A DNA stretch of 64,000 bases, from the NCBI GenBank assembly GCA_963782495.1, contig CAWAJU010000004.1:62001-126000 (forward strand), given 5' to 3'. The notes under the pieces were generated by a model. That model was not told the DNA's origin and ran no database searches. It saw only the letters and a program-made list of their open reading frames with translations. The stretch is from DASQBT01 sp963782495. Its GTDB lineage: Bacteria; Pseudomonadota; Gammaproteobacteria; Burkholderiales; Thiobacillaceae. Made by a program: the position numbers and the translations under genes. This document shows positions 24,187-33,054 of this stretch, piece by piece. Numbering within the stretch: the first letter of the stretch is position 1; each line of letters starts with the position of its first letter.

Positions 24187-25386
24187 TTAATCCGCATGCA
24201 GCGCTTCCACCGGATCGAGCTTGGCTGCCTGCATTGCCGGATAGACGCCGGCCACCAACCCGATCAGCGTCGACACAGCGAGCGCGCCAAAAACATAATC
24301 CCAAGGCGTGACAACCGGCAGGGCGGGAACAAAGGTTTTCAACAACCAGGCCACGCCGCCGCCGAACATCAGCCCAAGCAATCCGCCGAAAGTGGAGAGC
24401 GCGGTGGCCTCCATGAGAAACAGCGTGCGTATCCGACCCCGGGTTGCGCCCAGCGCGGCCAGCAGGCCAATCTCGCTGGTCCGCTCGGTAACGGCAATGT
24501 GCATCAAGGTGACGATGCCCACTCCACCGACCAGCAGTGAAATGCTGCCCAGCGCGCCGACCGCAAAGGTCAGGACTTCCAACACCGTGCTCAAGGTCGA
24601 AAGCATCTGCTGCTGGGGGATGATGGTGAAGTCTTCCAGGCCATGACGGGTCACCAGGATCTTCTTCATGGCTTGCACCACGTCATCGACGGACGCTTGA
24701 GGCTTATACGTCACGTCAATTTCCATCAGGCTTGACCTGTTGAACAACTCCAGGGCCTTGGCGACCGGGACATACACCGTGTCGTCCAGATCGAAACCCA
24801 GCACCTGCCCTTTGGCTTCCATCACCCCAATGACGCGGTAGCGCTGCCCGCCCACATCGATCCGCTCACCCAGGGGGTTGAGCGTGCCAAACAATTCCTT
24901 GCGCGCCTTGGCACCCAGAACGGCGAAGGCACGCGGCGCTTCCGGATTGTCCAGTGGCAGATAACGGCCCACGGCCACTTTCATATTGAGCACCTTGGGC
25001 AGATCGGATCCGGTTCCATAAAGCGTGACCCGCCGGTTGCGCCCGTTGCCCTTGACCTCGGCGTTGCCGGTTACCACGGGGTTGATCGCATCCACCTGAG
25101 ACAGTCGGGCCAGGGCCTGAGCATCATCCACGGTAAGCGGCCTGACCGTGCCAATGCTGCCGACCTGGCCGCCATGGGCCTGGGTTTTGCCCGGCGTGAT
25201 ACCGATCAGGTGAGTGCCGAACTGCGTGAATTCGGCAATGACGAATTGCTGTATCCCGGCACCGATGGACGTGAGCAGGATTACCGCAGCGATGCCGACT
25301 GCAATGCCAGCGGCGGACAAGGCGGTGCGCAGGCGTTGAGCACCCAGCGATCGGGCGGCGAACTTGATGCTGTCGATGAAGCTCAC
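24187..25386 (-). CDS. MacB/FtsX-type ABC transporter permease (second)
   Basis: 399 residues from GTG 25386, whose bases overlap the stop of the upstream permease. Four membrane helices flank a periplasmic MacB core domain: SLGAQRLRTALSAAGIAVGIAAVILLTSIGAGIQQFV, then VTERTSEIGLLAALGATRGRIRTLFLMEATALSTFGGLLG and VAGVYPAMQAAKLDPVEALH at the end. This is the mechanotransmission class of ABC exporters. It probably forms a heterodimer with the next gene upstream. Confidence 0.88.
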   Translation of the reverse strand: MSFIDSIKFAARSLGAQRLRTALSAAGIAVGIAAVILLTSIGAGIQQFVIAEFTQFGTHLIGITPGKTQAHGGQVGSIGTVRPLTVDDAQALARLSQVDAINPVVTGNAEVKGNGRNRRVTLYGTGSDLPKVLNMKVAVGRYLPLDNPEAPRAFAVLGAKARKELFGTLNPLGERIDVGGQRYRVIGVMEAKGQVLGFDLDDTVYVPVAKALELFNRSSLMEIDVTYKPQASVDDVVQAMKKILVTRHGLEDFTIIPQQQMLSTLSTVLEVLTFAVGALGSISLLVGGVGIVTLMHIAVTERTSEIGLLAALGATRGRIRTLFLMEATALSTFGGLLGLMFGGGVAWLLKTFVPALPVVTPWDYVFGALAVSTLIGLVAGVYPAMQAAKLDPVEALHAD

Positions 25387-26591
25387 TTGCGGCCCAGGGC
25401 AAAAACCGGATCCAGCCGAGCCGCCCGGTTGGCAGGCAGCAAGGCAAACAGGATGCCGGTGATAAGCGCAGTGGCGACCCCGGCAGCAACGGCCCACAGG
25501 GGAGGGTAGGCCGGCAGCGCAGGGTAGATGGCCCGCAGCAAGGCGCTGCCGCCGAAACCAAAAATCAGGCCTGCAGCCGCTCCCAGCAGGGACAACAATG
25601 CGGCTTCGGTAAAGAACAAGAGGCGGATATCGCCCGCTTGGGCGCCAAGCGCTTTCAACAAGCCGATCTCGCTGGTGCGTTGCGCCACCGCTACCAACAT
25701 GACATTCATCACAAGTATCCCCGCCACCCCCAGGCTGATTGCGGCAATGCCGCTGACTCCCAGCGTAAGCGCGCGAAAGATCTTGTCGAAGGTCGCCAGG
25801 ATCGCATCCTGGGTGATGATGGTAATGTCCTCTTCTCCCTCGTGGCGCTGTTTGAGCGTGGCCTTTATGCTTTGCTTGGCTGGTTCGATGACGGAGCGAT
25901 TCTTGGCCTCGACCAGAATGCGGAACAGGGATGAGGTATTGAGCAGGCTTTGCGCCTGGTTGACCGGAATGATGGCGGTTTCGTCAGTGTTGAAGCCCAT
26001 GGCCTCGCCCTGCGGGGCCAAGGTGCCCACGACACGGAAACGCCGGTCCCCCAACCGCACCCATTGGCCGAGCGGATTCCTGCCGGCAAACAAGTCCTTG
26101 ACCAAGGTAGTGCCAAGCACAATCTGGGGTGGGGCGTTATCCCACTGCGGGGTTTCGAGAAATCGGCCGGTGCTCAGTTTCATGTTGCGCACTGCGAGAA
26201 AATCCTGTGTGCTGCCCAGGATCACGGCTTCCCTGAGGATGCCCCCTGCGGTGATTTCGCTCGTCCCCACGTTCAGCGGCGCAAGTCGGCGGACCGTGGG
26301 CAGCATCAACAAGGCCTTGGCGTCATCCATGGTCAGGTCTCTTGGCGTTTCGCCACTCATGGCGCCGGGCATGGCGCCCGTGGTTTCCGCCCGTCCCGGC
26401 AGCACGATGAGGATATTGGTCCCGATTGACGAAAACTGGTTGAGCACATAGCGCCGCGCACCTTCTCCCAGCGCAGTAAGCACCACGACCGCGCCCACGC
26501 CCAGGGCCATCGCGGCGATGATGAGGACGGAGCGCAGGCGCTGGGAGCGCAGCGTGGACGCGGAAAACTTGAAGGTGTCGCGCAGATTCAT
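25383..26591 (-). CDS. MacB/FtsX-type ABC transporter permease (first)
   Basis: 402 residues with the same plan as its neighbour: STLRSQRLRSVLIIAAMALGVGAVVVLTALGEGARRYVL, a periplasmic core, AQRTSEIGLLKALGAQAGDIRLLFFTEAALLSLLGAAAG, and a C-terminal PANRAARLDPVFAL. The two permeases are clearly paralogues. Starting at ATG 26591 it overlaps the ATPase stop by 4 bp. Two permeases with one ATPase suggests a heteromeric exporter in contrast to homodimeric MacB. Confidence 0.88.
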   Translation of the reverse strand: MNLRDTFKFSASTLRSQRLRSVLIIAAMALGVGAVVVLTALGEGARRYVLNQFSSIGTNILIVLPGRAETTGAMPGAMSGETPRDLTMDDAKALLMLPTVRRLAPLNVGTSEITAGGILREAVILGSTQDFLAVRNMKLSTGRFLETPQWDNAPPQIVLGTTLVKDLFAGRNPLGQWVRLGDRRFRVVGTLAPQGEAMGFNTDETAIIPVNQAQSLLNTSSLFRILVEAKNRSVIEPAKQSIKATLKQRHEGEEDITIITQDAILATFDKIFRALTLGVSGIAAISLGVAGILVMNVMLVAVAQRTSEIGLLKALGAQAGDIRLLFFTEAALLSLLGAAAGLIFGFGGSALLRAIYPALPAYPPLWAVAAGVATALITGILFALLPANRAARLDPVFALGRK

Positions 26592-27259
26592 GGCGCGTCG
26601 CTGATAATGCGTCCGTCGCGCATGCGGATTTTCCGCCTGGCCCGCTCCGCCAGTTCCGGATCATGGGTCACCATGATCAGAAGCGCACCCTCGCGGTTGA
26701 GTTTTTCCAGCAAGGCGATCACTTCGCGGCCGATGGTGTGATCCAGGTTGCCGGTAGGTTCATCCGCCAGCAGCACGACCGGTTGCATGATGGTCGCCCG
26801 CGCGATCGCCACCCGCTGGCGCTGGCCACCGGAGAGCTCGGCGGGCCGGTGACCGGCCCGGTCCGTCAGGCCATAATCCGTCAGAGTCTGTTCCACGCGA
26901 CTGCGCCGCTCGGCCAGCGGGACTCCCGCAAGCATCAGCGGCAATTCCACATTTTCCCGGGCCGTAAGTCGGGGGATCAGATGGAAGGACTGGAACACGA
27001 AGCCGATTTCTTTCTGTCGCACCCGCGCACGCTCTTCTTCGGTCAGATCCGTTACATCGCCATCTTCCAGCTCGTAGCGTCCTCCGTCGACATGGTCGAG
27101 CAGGCCGATTACGTTGAGCAGGGTGGACTTGCCTGAGCCGGACGGGCCCTGGATGGAAACATATTCACCTGCCCCGAGTTCCAGATTGATTCCATCTAGG
27201 GCGCGCACTTCCTGATCCCCCATGCGGAAGATCCGCTGGACTTCCTTCAGACGAATCAT
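26588..27259 (-). CDS. ABC transporter ATP-binding protein (MacB/LolD type)
   Basis: 223 residues from ATG 27259, which overlaps the adaptor gene's stop. Walker A GPSGSGKST, Q-loop FVFQSFHLIPRLTA, signature LSGGQRQRVAIARA, Walker B VVLLADEPTGNLD and H-loop MVTHDPELAERA. These are the features of the MacB/LolD/FtsE group that drive FtsX-like permeases. It is the middle gene of a coupled adaptor-ATPase-permease-permease operon. Confidence 0.92.
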   Translation of the reverse strand: MIRLKEVQRIFRMGDQEVRALDGINLELGAGEYVSIQGPSGSGKSTLLNVIGLLDHVDGGRYELEDGDVTDLTEEERARVRQKEIGFVFQSFHLIPRLTARENVELPLMLAGVPLAERRSRVEQTLTDYGLTDRAGHRPAELSGGQRQRVAIARATIMQPVVLLADEPTGNLDHTIGREVIALLEKLNREGALLIMVTHDPELAERARRKIRMRDGRIISDAP

Positions 27260-28374
27260 TTGGCCGGCTCGATACTGACCGGTGCTCCGGCTTTCAGTCC
27301 TTCCCGATCGAGCGTGGTCACAACACGGTCTCCCTTGTTCAGACCTTCTTTGATCTCGGTATAGGCCCAGTTCGACAGGCCGGTCTTGACCGTGCGTTCC
27401 ACCAGCTTGTTGTCCGCATCCACCAGCCAAACCCGTTTGCCCTCGATGAGTGCCTGGGTCGGAATGCGCAATACGTTCTCCTTGCGCTCGATGATTACTT
27501 CCGCATCCGCGCTGAAACCGGCCAGCAGGCGCTTGATGTCAGGGTTTTCCTCGACGAAATCGGTCTCCACGTCGACCGTGCGGGCCTGCTTTTCGACTTC
27601 CAGGACATACGGCGCTATACGCCGCACCCGGCCCTTGAAGACCTTGCCGGGCAGGGCATCCAGGGTGATGCGCGCCGGCATGCCGACCTGGATCTTGGGC
27701 GCATCGATTTCATCCATGGGTGTCGAGACATAGAGGCAGGAGTCATCGATCAAATCGATTGCGGGTGGAGTGGGAATTCCCGGCGGCGAGGGGGTGGTGA
27801 ACTCCCCCAACTCGCCGGTGATGCGGGCAACCACGCCGGCAAACGGCGCGTTCAGGAAGGTGCGCGCCATACCGGCCTTCGCCACGTCGATCTGGGCTTG
27901 CGCCTGCCTGATCTGGGCGCTGGCCGCGTCACACGCTGCCGCACTGGAGCGGGCCTGCGATTCTGCATTGTCGACACTCTGGGGGCTGACAAAGCCCTTG
28001 CCCGCCAACTGGCGCGTGCGGTCGGCATCCCTTTTCGCGTTGGCCGCGATGATGCAGGCCTGCTTTTGCTGCTCGCGCGCAGTCGCAACCTGCCGGCGCG
28101 CCAAGTCGGTCTGTGCGGCCAGATCGACATTCCATAATTCCAGCAAGGGTTCATCCTTCTTCACCCGCTGGCCTTCCTTGACCCACAGCTTGACGATCTG
28201 GCCGCCGGAAGCGGGTGCCAGCTTGGCGCGCCGGCATGCCTTGATGGTGCCAGCCCGGGTATTGGCCACCGTGTCTTCCACCGGACCTTCGTCGATTGTT
28301 GCAACCGCAACTGCGATCGGCTTGGGGCGAGTGGCGTGCCAGATACCAAAGCCAGCCAGGCCGATGATCAGCAC
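27256..28374 (-). CDS. MacA-like periplasmic adaptor (membrane fusion protein)
   Basis: 372 residues from GTG 28374: an N-terminal membrane anchor, a biotinyl-lipoyl half-motif (ASGGQIVKLWVKEGQRVKKDEPLLELWN), a coiled-coil hairpin (about residues 80-160, KRDADRTRQLAGKGFVSPQ), the second lipoyl half and beta-barrel. It bridges the permease to an outer membrane channel; none is in the window. The true start is probably 12-13 codons upstream: an AGGAG site at 28421-28417 is followed by ATC-ATC-ACC-CGC, adding a basic N-terminus (TRSTLIKIAIA) in frame, but no ATG/GTG/TTG is there. Either an ATC start or a base error. Confidence 0.85.
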   Translation of the reverse strand: MLIIGLAGFGIWHATRPKPIAVAVATIDEGPVEDTVANTRAGTIKACRRAKLAPASGGQIVKLWVKEGQRVKKDEPLLELWNVDLAAQTDLARRQVATAREQQKQACIIAANAKRDADRTRQLAGKGFVSPQSVDNAESQARSSAAACDAASAQIRQAQAQIDVAKAGMARTFLNAPFAGVVARITGELGEFTTPSPPGIPTPPAIDLIDDSCLYVSTPMDEIDAPKIQVGMPARITLDALPGKVFKGRVRRIAPYVLEVEKQARTVDVETDFVEENPDIKRLLAGFSADAEVIIERKENVLRIPTQALIEGKRVWLVDADNKLVERTVKTGLSNWAYTEIKEGLNKGDRVVTTLDREGLKAGAPVSIEPAK

Positions 28375-28468
28375 CGCAATGGCGATCTTTATCAGGGTTG
28401 AGCGGGTGATGATGGACTCCTATTGCAATGTAGCTCTCGCTCTGCGCGTGGGCGAGGGGCGGCGAGGA

Positions 28469-29266
28469 TCAGCGGTTATCGCCATCCAGCAACCCGCCCA
28501 GCCCGCCCAGCAGGGAGCCTTCACCGACTTGCCGGCCGCCGCCTTGAGGCGCCGCCATCAGGATGCGGCCGGCCATGCGCGAGAAGGGCAGCGACTGCAG
28601 CCAGACTCTGCCCGGCCCCGTCAGCGTGGCGAAGAACAGGCCTTCGCCGCCGAACAGTGCCGACTTGAGCTTGCCCACATACTGGATGTCGAAATTCACG
28701 CTCGGTGCCAGGGCTGCGATGCAGCCGGTATCAACGCGCAGGGTTTCGCCCTGCGCCAAGGTGCGCTCCATCAGCATGCCGCCGGCATGGATGAAGGCCA
28801 GACCATCGCCATCCAGCCTTTGCATGATGAAGCCTTCGCCGCCGAACAGACCCACGCCCAGTTTTCGCTGAAAGGCAATGCCCAGGCTTACGCCCTTGGC
28901 CGCGCAGAGGAAGGCGTCCTTCTGGCACAGCAGGGTACCGCCCAACTCGTTCAAGTGCATCGGCAGAATCCGGCCGGGGTAGGGCGCGGCAAAGGCCACG
29001 CGCCGCTTGCCGCTGCCCTGGTTCTGGTACACGGTGGTGAACATCGACTCGCCGCCCAGCAGGCGCTTGCCTGCGCCCATCAGCTTGCCGAGCAAGCCGC
29101 TTTGCTGCGCTGAGCCGTCGCCAAAAATGGTATCCATGGAAATTTCCGGATCCATGTACATCATCGCCCCGGCTTCTCCGATGGCGGCTTCGCCGGGATC
29201 CAGCTCCACTTCAACATACTGCATGTCGTTGCCAAAAATCTCGTAATCCACTACGTCCATGACCAT
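28469..29266 (-). CDS. AIM24/TIGR00266 family protein
   Basis: 265 residues from ATG 29266 (GGGAAA 6 nt upstream; TTG 29272 possible). Family marks: YEIFGNDMQYVEVELDPGEAAIGEAGAMMYMDPEI at the N-terminus, GLFGGEGFIMQRLDGDGLAFIHAGG in the middle and ALFGGEGLFFATLTGPGRVWLQSLPF near the end, two copies of a beta-helical half. The C-terminus is Gly-rich. Function in bacteria unknown; the mitochondrial homologue affects inner-membrane organisation. It precedes the exporter operon on the same strand, 59 bp from the extended adaptor start. Confidence 0.85.
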   Translation of the reverse strand: MVMDVVDYEIFGNDMQYVEVELDPGEAAIGEAGAMMYMDPEISMDTIFGDGSAQQSGLLGKLMGAGKRLLGGESMFTTVYQNQGSGKRRVAFAAPYPGRILPMHLNELGGTLLCQKDAFLCAAKGVSLGIAFQRKLGVGLFGGEGFIMQRLDGDGLAFIHAGGMLMERTLAQGETLRVDTGCIAALAPSVNFDIQYVGKLKSALFGGEGLFFATLTGPGRVWLQSLPFSRMAGRILMAAPQGGGRQVGEGSLLGGLGGLLDGDNR

Positions 29267-29287
29267 GATCAATTTCCCTGGAATTTC

Positions 29288-29977
29288 TTAAAGCTTGAAG
29301 TTTACCTTGGGCGCCGAACCAGAAGCATCGTTCCTTTGCAAGTGAAGAATGTCCCGGTAGCCCAGCTGCATCATGTAAGCGGCTTCTCTCCAATGTGGGT
29401 GAGTTGAGTCCGCCTGATCGAGCACCAGAAGCAATTCCGACCAGCGACCGCGCTGGTTTTCCAAGGTCTTGGGCGCATCCTGACCTTGACGACGCAACTG
29501 GATCTGTTCTTTGAGCAAGCATCGTTTTGCGGCTTCCAATTGGGCTGGCAACGGCAGGGATAGATCGAAATTCAGTTGCTGCCGGGTGGGAGACTGTTCT
29601 GAACTGCGAAAATCGAAAGTCGCAGGCGGACGCCAATTGATGGGGGCAGCCAGCGCCAGTGCGTCAAGGACGGGATCCTGGGGAAACTGGTAGAAGCCCC
29701 ATTTGGCGCCCATCCAGCATTCGATCAACTGCTGTTCTTCATCGTCCGTGGCGCAGGCGGCACCGGTACCGAGGCTGGAATCCCAGGCCGGTCGGGAAGC
29801 GCGCGGGTCCTGCTTCCAGCGGAAGAAATCCCGCTCGGGCGGCACGCCATAGTCCGCTTCCAAGGTCTGCCAGATTGCAATGAACGCCCGATAATCTGTC
29901 TGATACTCGGGATTGCGGCGCAGGAACTCCCAGGCCCATTGCCCGATATCAAGTTGCGCAAGCGGTGAATCTTCCAT
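29288..29977 (-). CDS. Conserved hypothetical with DUF6499-like N-terminus
   Basis: 229 residues from ATG 29977. The N-terminus DIGQWAWEFLRRNPEYQTDYRAFI resembles the short DUF6499-type domain found in some proteobacterial regulators, but the rest (RPPATFDFRSSEQSPTRQQLNFDLSLPLPAQLEAAKRCLL) matches nothing I recognise. It has no signal peptide or membrane segment. Divergent from the zinc-ribbon/queD operon with only 22 bp between the starts, so the promoters must overlap the coding regions. Confidence 0.6.
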   Translation of the reverse strand: MEDSPLAQLDIGQWAWEFLRRNPEYQTDYRAFIAIWQTLEADYGVPPERDFFRWKQDPRASRPAWDSSLGTGAACATDDEEQQLIECWMGAKWGFYQFPQDPVLDALALAAPINWRPPATFDFRSSEQSPTRQQLNFDLSLPLPAQLEAAKRCLLKEQIQLRRQGQDAPKTLENQRGRWSELLLVLDQADSTHPHWREAAYMMQLGYRDILHLQRNDASGSAPKVNFKL

Positions 29978-29999
29978 GTCGGGAGGGTAACATAGCGCC

Positions 30000-30362
30000 A
30001 TGGACGAGCTATTTTGCTGGCGCTGCGGCGCATCCCTGTCTGAACTGTCCCTGCCGCTGGAAAGACGGGACGAGTGTCCGGCATGCCGCGCGCAACTGCA
30101 TGTCTGCAAGCTGTGCGAGTTCTACGATGTCCGGGTGGCGAAGCAGTGCCGCGAACCCATCGCCGATGAAGTCAAGGACAAGGACCGGTCGAATTTCTGC
30201 GGCTATTTCCAACCCAAGCCGCGCGCCCATCGGGCTCAGGATCTATCCGGGTCGAGCAAGGCGCGGGCCGACCTCGACGCGCTATTCGGCGAGGTCGAGC
30301 AGTCGCCTGCGGATTCACACGGCGGAGCAGACGCGCTGGACAAGCTTTTTGGAAAGGACTGA
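30000..30362 (+). CDS. Zinc-ribbon protein, conserved hypothetical
   Basis: 120 residues. Three Cys pairs are spaced like two zinc ribbons: FCWRCGASL, ECPACRAQLHVCKLCEFYD, plus single cysteines in KQCREPI and NFCGYFQP. The second half is acidic with no motif, ending LDALFGEVEQ and DALDKLFGKD, two similar short helices. Metal binding is likely; a function is not known. Its stop overlaps the queD start by one base. Confidence 0.65.
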   Translation: MDELFCWRCGASLSELSLPLERRDECPACRAQLHVCKLCEFYDVRVAKQCREPIADEVKDKDRSNFCGYFQPKPRAHRAQDLSGSSKARADLDALFGEVEQSPADSHGGADALDKLFGKD

Positions 30363-30727
30363 TGGAAGTCTTCAACGTCTATTACATCGAGGCGGCGCGG
30401 CGCTTGCCCAACTTGCCTGCCTCCCACCCGTGCAGCAACGTGCATGGCCATTCCTTTCGACTGGAAATTTTCGTCACCGGGCCGATTAATCCAGTCAAGG
30501 GCTGGGTAATTGACTTCGCCGACCTCGATGCGGCCTTCGAGCCGCTCAGGACCCAGCTCGACCATCGTTATTTAAATGACATTCCGGGGCTGGAAAACCC
30601 AACCAGCGAACGGATGGCCGAATGGATCTGGCATCAACTCAAACCCGGCCTGCCGGGCCTGAGCAAGCTTGTCGTCCATGAAACCCATCGTTCAGGTTGT
30701 GTGTATATGGGGGATCAGCCAGCTTAG
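30362..30727 (+). CDS. queD: QueD-like 6-carboxytetrahydropterin synthase with an altered zinc site
   Basis: 121 residues, the size of bacterial QueD, which makes 6-carboxy-5,6,7,8-tetrahydropterin in queuosine synthesis. Conserved: Cys24 (catalytic) and the zinc pair His28 and His30 (SNVHGHSF), GWVIDFADLDAAF, LDHRYLNDIPGLENPTSE and the C-terminal HETHRSGCVYMG. The first zinc ligand, His in the E-A-A-H-R-L-P motif of the family, is Arg13 here (EAARRLP, codon CGG). That loss should impair zinc binding unless another residue (for example His22) substitutes. Orthology is otherwise strong. Confidence 0.88.
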   Translation: MEVFNVYYIEAARRLPNLPASHPCSNVHGHSFRLEIFVTGPINPVKGWVIDFADLDAAFEPLRTQLDHRYLNDIPGLENPTSERMAEWIWHQLKPGLPGLSKLVVHETHRSGCVYMGDQPA

Positions 30728-30754
30728 GCTTAGAGGCACTCTGCAGGAGCGAAC

Positions 30755-31582
30755 ATGTCGCAGCAACCGCAAGACCTGGCAGACTGGGTGGCGTTCCTGC
30801 AGCAGGCTGATATTCCCGTGCTCAAACACACCGCACGCGAGTTGGAGCGCCTGCGCACCGATGAGGCCCAGCTCAATGCCCGCAATGCCGCCAAGGTGGT
30901 GGCCGACGATCCGCTGATGACAGTAAAGCTGCTTCGATACCTGCAGGCGCACAAGCGCCGCAGCCAGACCCAGGAAGTGGTGCAGGTCGAGCAGGCCATC
31001 CTGATGATGGGCTTCGACACCTTCTACCGCGACATACCGGCCATCCCGATTGCCGAGATCATGCTTCATAAGCATCTCGACGCCCTGGTGCATCTGCTGC
31101 ACACCGTGCGCCGGGCTCAGCGCGCTGCCTACTGGGCCTACGACTGGGCATTGCGCCTACACGATCTGCATGCCGAAGAAGTGTTTGTCTGTGCGCTGTT
31201 GGCACATGTTACCGAAATGCTCATGTGGTGCTTCAATACCGAAGCGATGCTGGAAATACGCAAGCGGCAGGACGGCGACAAAGCGTTGCGCAGCAAGGAT
31301 TTGCAGAACGAGATCCTCGGTTTTGTCGGGGCCGACCTGCAGGGCGCGCTGATTGCCGAGTGGCACCTACCCCAGTTATTGCAGGACCTGCTCGATTCGT
31401 CGCAGGCCCACACACCGCGGGTGCGCAATGTCACACTGGCGGTCAATCTGGCGCGGCATTCCGTCAAGGGCTGGGATGACTCTGCGCTGCCGGACGATTA
31501 TGGCGAAATCGGTGAGCTGCTGAGGATGGATGTTGAAAGGGTAAAGGCAATGATCGGCGTCCCTCCTCCCGACCAGGAGTAG
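30755..31582 (+). CDS. HDOD-domain signalling protein
   Basis: 275 residues of the HDOD (HD-related output domain) fold: IPVLKHTARELERLR, VVADDPLMTVKLLRYLQAH, the VEQAILMMGFDTFYRDI helix, and VFVCALLAHVTEMLMW, where a canonical HD phosphohydrolase would have the His-Asp pair. HDOD proteins lack catalysis and act in signal transduction and cell-cycle or surface behaviour. No second domain. It starts 27 bp after queD. Confidence 0.82.
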   Translation: MSQQPQDLADWVAFLQQADIPVLKHTARELERLRTDEAQLNARNAAKVVADDPLMTVKLLRYLQAHKRRSQTQEVVQVEQAILMMGFDTFYRDIPAIPIAEIMLHKHLDALVHLLHTVRRAQRAAYWAYDWALRLHDLHAEEVFVCALLAHVTEMLMWCFNTEAMLEIRKRQDGDKALRSKDLQNEILGFVGADLQGALIAEWHLPQLLQDLLDSSQAHTPRVRNVTLAVNLARHSVKGWDDSALPDDYGEIGELLRMDVERVKAMIGVPPPDQE

Positions 31583-31585
31583 AAT

Positions 31586-31617
31586 GGGGGCTGCGCCAAA
31601 TATCGCGCCCAGCCCCC
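31586..31617 (+). terminator. Hairpin between the HDOD and RIO kinase genes
   Basis: Perfect 8-bp arms GGGGGCTG and CAGCCCCC around a 16-nt loop that itself can pair (CGC/GCG). No T-tract follows, so it may act as an attenuator. Confidence 0.4.
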
Positions 31618-31645
31618 CAATCAGACCTGCGCTTCCGCGCTCCCC

Positions 31646-32494
31646 ATGAAAACCCCGAAAAGACTTGAACCGCTCATCGAAGATGGCTTGGTTGATAGCG
31701 TTGTCCGACAACTGATGAGCGGCAAGGAAGCCATGGTCTTCGTTGTCCGCTGCGACGAAGAGACACGCTGTGCGAAGGTGTACAAGGAAGCCAACAAGCG
31801 CAGTTTTCGTCAGGCGGTCGATTACACCGAAAACCGCAAGACAAAGAACAGCCGCCAGGCACGCGCCATGGCCAAGGGCACACGATTTGGCCGGCAGGCG
31901 CAGGAAGCAGCCTGGCAGAGCGCCGAAGTCGATGCCCTGTACCGGCTCGCTGGTGCGGGCGTACGCGTGCCCAAGCCCTACAATTTCCATGCTGGTGTGT
32001 TGCTGATGGAACTGGTCACAGACGACCAGGGCAATGCCGCGCCCAGGCTCAATGATCTGGAATTCACCGCAGAAGAGGCACGCACCTGCCACCACACTCT
32101 GATGATGGAAGTGGTGCGCATGCTATGTGCAGGGGTCGTCCATGGCGACCTCTCCGAATACAACATCCTGCTTGGCAGCGAAGGCCCGGTCATCATCGAC
32201 CTGCCCCAGGCAGTTGATGCGGCAGGCAACAACCACGCCTGCAGCATGTTGGAACGCGACGTCAATAATCTGACCGCCTACTTTGGCCGATTCGCGCCGG
32301 AGCTTCACGACACCGAGTATGGCAAGGAAATCTGGGCACTCTACAAGAGCGGCGTCTTGTATCCAGACGTCGAACTCACCGGCCGCTTTGAGCACAGCAT
32401 GAAACCGGTCGACCTGGACGGCGTGATGCGGGAAATCGATGACATTCGGGCCGAAGAGGCGGCGCGACTGTTGCGATTGCAGGAAATTCAGTGA
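31646..32494 (+). CDS. RIO1-family serine protein kinase
   Basis: 282 residues. Kinase features: SGKEAMVFVVRCDEETRCAKVYKEANKRSF (lysine in AKVY), MEL hinge, catalytic loop VVHGDLSEYNILL (H-G-D-L-S-E-Y-N is the RIO signature), and metal-binding VIIDLPQAVDA. Eukaryotic RIO1 matures ribosomes; bacterial members are found sporadically in Proteobacteria and their substrate is unknown. It is flanked by no obvious partner. Confidence 0.88.
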   Translation: MKTPKRLEPLIEDGLVDSVVRQLMSGKEAMVFVVRCDEETRCAKVYKEANKRSFRQAVDYTENRKTKNSRQARAMAKGTRFGRQAQEAAWQSAEVDALYRLAGAGVRVPKPYNFHAGVLLMELVTDDQGNAAPRLNDLEFTAEEARTCHHTLMMEVVRMLCAGVVHGDLSEYNILLGSEGPVIIDLPQAVDAAGNNHACSMLERDVNNLTAYFGRFAPELHDTEYGKEIWALYKSGVLYPDVELTGRFEHSMKPVDLDGVMREIDDIRAEEAARLLRLQEIQ

Positions 32495-32901
32495 CTCGCA
32501 TCCCGGGGTAATGGAGGAATCCGGCGTCAGTCGCGTTTTCGTCAGTCCGGTCCGGATTCGCGGACCCATCCCGCACGATGCTGCGGAATCCCATCAGGGC
32601 GAACATGAACACACCGGGCATGGGGTCAGTGCGTTCAAATCAGCTAAAGCGGAACCCGTCTTATTTCGCTTGATTGGAAAGAATCAGCGCCCGTTTGACC
32701 CTTGTAGCAGGGTCGCCCCGAACGCTCCAAATAGGCATGCCGGTCTATGCTGCGCAAGCATGCGCAGTCTCATTTCACTGTGTTCGGTAACGTACAGAAC
32801 AATCAGGCGTATTCGCGGAACATAGGCTCTGAGGCGCTCATGACAGCATTTGTCTAATGGGTTCCGGTCCGCAATTCAATTTCGACATCAGGAGATTCAT
32901 C
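32495..32901. other. Intergenic region before the entericidin gene
   Basis: About 400 bp with open frames but no convincing protein. The last 150 bp (AT-rich near 32800-32890) probably hold the entericidin promoter; AGGAGA at 32890-32895 is its ribosome site. Nothing else recognised. Confidence 0.4.
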
Positions 32902-33054
32902 ATGATCAAAAGCATTTTGGCGCCGCTGCTCGCGGCATTGGTTCTTGTGGGCGCGACTGCGTCATTGACCGCCTGTAACACGATGGCAGGCGCAGGCGCT
33001 GACATTCAGAAGGGTGGTGCGGCAATCAAGGACGAGGCAAATGAGCACAAGTAA
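32902..33054 (+). CDS. Entericidin A/B family lipoprotein
   Basis: A 50-residue secreted lipoprotein: MIKSILAPLLAALVLVGATA signal, lipobox L-T-A-C, then NTMAGAGADIQKGGAAIKD, which is the entericidin core. In Enterobacteria the ecnA/ecnB pair affects stationary-phase cell integrity; here it is single. RBS AGGAGA 6 nt upstream of the ATG. Confidence 0.85.
   Translation: MIKSILAPLLAALVLVGATASLTACNTMAGAGADIQKGGAAIKDEANEHK

Noticed and set aside
25528..26451. Plus-strand 307-codon open frame
   Set aside because: Antisense shadow of the first FtsX-type permease; no ribosome site or known domain.
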